A DNA stretch of 13,170 nt from an uncultured Clostridia bacterium (GTDB taxonomy: Bacteria; Bacillota; Clostridia; TANB77; CAG-508). Where the stretch lies: contig CARPYP010000014.1 in assembly GCA_949045875.1 (NCBI GenBank), positions 1-13,170 of the forward strand, in the 5' to 3' direction. Position numbers and translations under genes: made by a program. Positions 12,710 through 13,170 of this stretch are shown here, piece after piece (position 1 is the first letter of the stretch; each line of letters begins with the position of its first letter). Below the pieces are notes generated by a model. That model saw nothing but the letters and a program-made list of their open reading frames with translations, had not been told where the DNA came from and did no database searches.

Positions 12710-12756
12710 AATAATAACATCAAATTGACAGAGACGTTTTTGGATAAGAACTAATT

Positions 12757-12794
12757 GGGGAGGTGACGAACAACAGTTTAAAACATTATTGTCA
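12757..12794 (+). promoter_or_regulatory. Leader with orphan Shine-Dalgarno sequence
   Basis: GGGGAGGTGA (12757-12766) matches the 16S anti-Shine-Dalgarno sequence almost completely, yet no ATG, GTG or TTG lies 5-12 nt downstream. A GTG at 12763 lies inside the motif and opens 21 codons ending in TAG, but is too close to be served by it. TGAC (12764-12767) can pair with GTCA (12791-12794), extended by AACAA/TTATT, which would partly mask the motif. Possible roles: 5' mRNA-stabilising ribosome site (STAB-SD-like), standby site, or part of a regulatory leader. Confidence 0.4.
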
Positions 12795-12845
12795 TATTAT
12801 ACGAGAAAGGCAAAAAAGTAAAAAATAGTAATAGGGGGAAATTTT

Positions 12846-13170
12846 ATGGAAGAAAAAAGTATTAAGAAAAATTTAAACAAGATAGTGATAATTGTATTAT
12901 CAGTTTTAATAATTTTAGATATTGTTGCAGTTGGTATATGGTATTATATATTAAAAAATGTACAAGAGGTAGGAAATGAGTTCATAAAAGAAAAGATGTA
13001 TGCTTTTGAAGTTTCAGTAATAACTGGAATAAAGTACAGAGAAATAGCAGAAGGAGAGGCAGTAAACTTAATACAAGAAAATAATAATGAGAATAAGAAG
13101 GAAAATAAAGAAACAAAAAAGGAAAATAGAGATAATAAAAAGGAAATAGAAAAAACGAAAAAGGAAAATA
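12846..13170 (+). CDS. Membrane-anchored Lys/Glu/Asn-rich protein (3' truncated by window edge)
   Basis: The ATG at 12846 follows AGGGGGAAA at good spacing. The 108 visible codons encode a short basic N-terminus (MEEKSIKKNLNK), a transmembrane helix (about 13-34, IVIIVLSVLIILDIVAVGIWYY), a conserved-looking stretch EFIKEKMYAFEVSVITGIKYREIAEGEAV, and then low-complexity sequence in which KKEN/KKEI-type units recur (…NKKENKETKKENRDNKKE…). The low-complexity part is probably a flexible linker between the membrane anchor and a C-terminal domain outside the window. No family is recognised. The gene is divergent from lemA and has a long leader with an unusual ribosome-site-like sequence. The reading frame is still open at the window edge. 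Confidence 0.75.
   Translation, partial: MEEKSIKKNLNKIVIIVLSVLIILDIVAVGIWYYILKNVQEVGNEFIKEKMYAFEVSVITGIKYREIAEGEAVNLIQENNNENKKENKETKKENRDNKKEIEKTKKEN

Noticed and set aside
12763..12828. 21-codon leader peptide starting at GTG 12763
   Set aside because: The GTG lies inside the Shine-Dalgarno motif itself, so that site cannot serve it.

Overview
The window is AT-rich Firmicutes DNA. Translation fits genetic code 11, ribosome-binding sites are of the AGGAGG type, promoters are close to TTGACA/TATAAT, and codon use is strongly A-ending. The gene families (PadR/Toastrack envelope module, WG-repeat protein, acyl-ACP thioesterase, LemA, DinD) and the small GC-rich palindromes suggest a Clostridia-type, probably uncultured gut, chromosome. 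This placement is inference; no rRNA or other marker is present.

Layout. (1) 1-961: the 3' end of a membrane protein gene converges on a minus-strand acyl-ACP thioesterase gene, with a bidirectional terminator between them. (2) 1274-3581: a four-gene operon of PadR regulator, PspC protein, HAAS (DUF1700-like) membrane protein and Toastrack (DUF4097) beta-solenoid protein. It starts from a near-consensus promoter whose -35 box lies inside a perfect 11-bp inverted repeat, probably the PadR operator. (3) 3598-5480: glmS, read from a GTG start with its own promoter and no room for a glmS ribozyme. (4) 5743-7257: a membrane-anchored WG-repeat protein. (5) 7260-7480: a gene-free structured element dominated by a ~121-nt hairpin whose wobble pattern suggests that the functional RNA is read from the minus strand. 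(6) 7498-8661: acpS and a TatD-family hydrolase gene, tightly coupled. (7) 8713-10365: a complete IS256-family element with 23/26-matching terminal repeats, a perfect 8-bp target duplication (TAATTTTT), an intact DDE transposase and a 52-codon passenger ORF. (8) 10372-11838, minus strand: dinD with a degenerate LexA-like box inside its promoter spacer, and an unrecognised basic-protein gene whose reading frame runs through its own terminator. (9) 12003-13170: lemA (minus) divergent from a truncated, Lys/Glu/Asn-rich membrane protein gene (plus), whose leader carries a near-perfect Shine-Dalgarno sequence with no start codon after it.

How the genes work together. Genes in region 2 form one envelope-stress sensing and signalling unit. 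GlmS (amino-sugar supply for the wall), AcpS (activation of acyl carrier protein) and the thioesterase (release of acyl chains from ACP) are envelope and lipid housekeeping genes, transcribed separately. The IS landed exactly between convergent tatD and dinD and disrupted neither. The least explained parts are the structured element at 7260-7480, the two TAGGGGC palindromes (1122-1148, 5523-5556), the passenger ORF in the IS, and the leader at 12713-12845.
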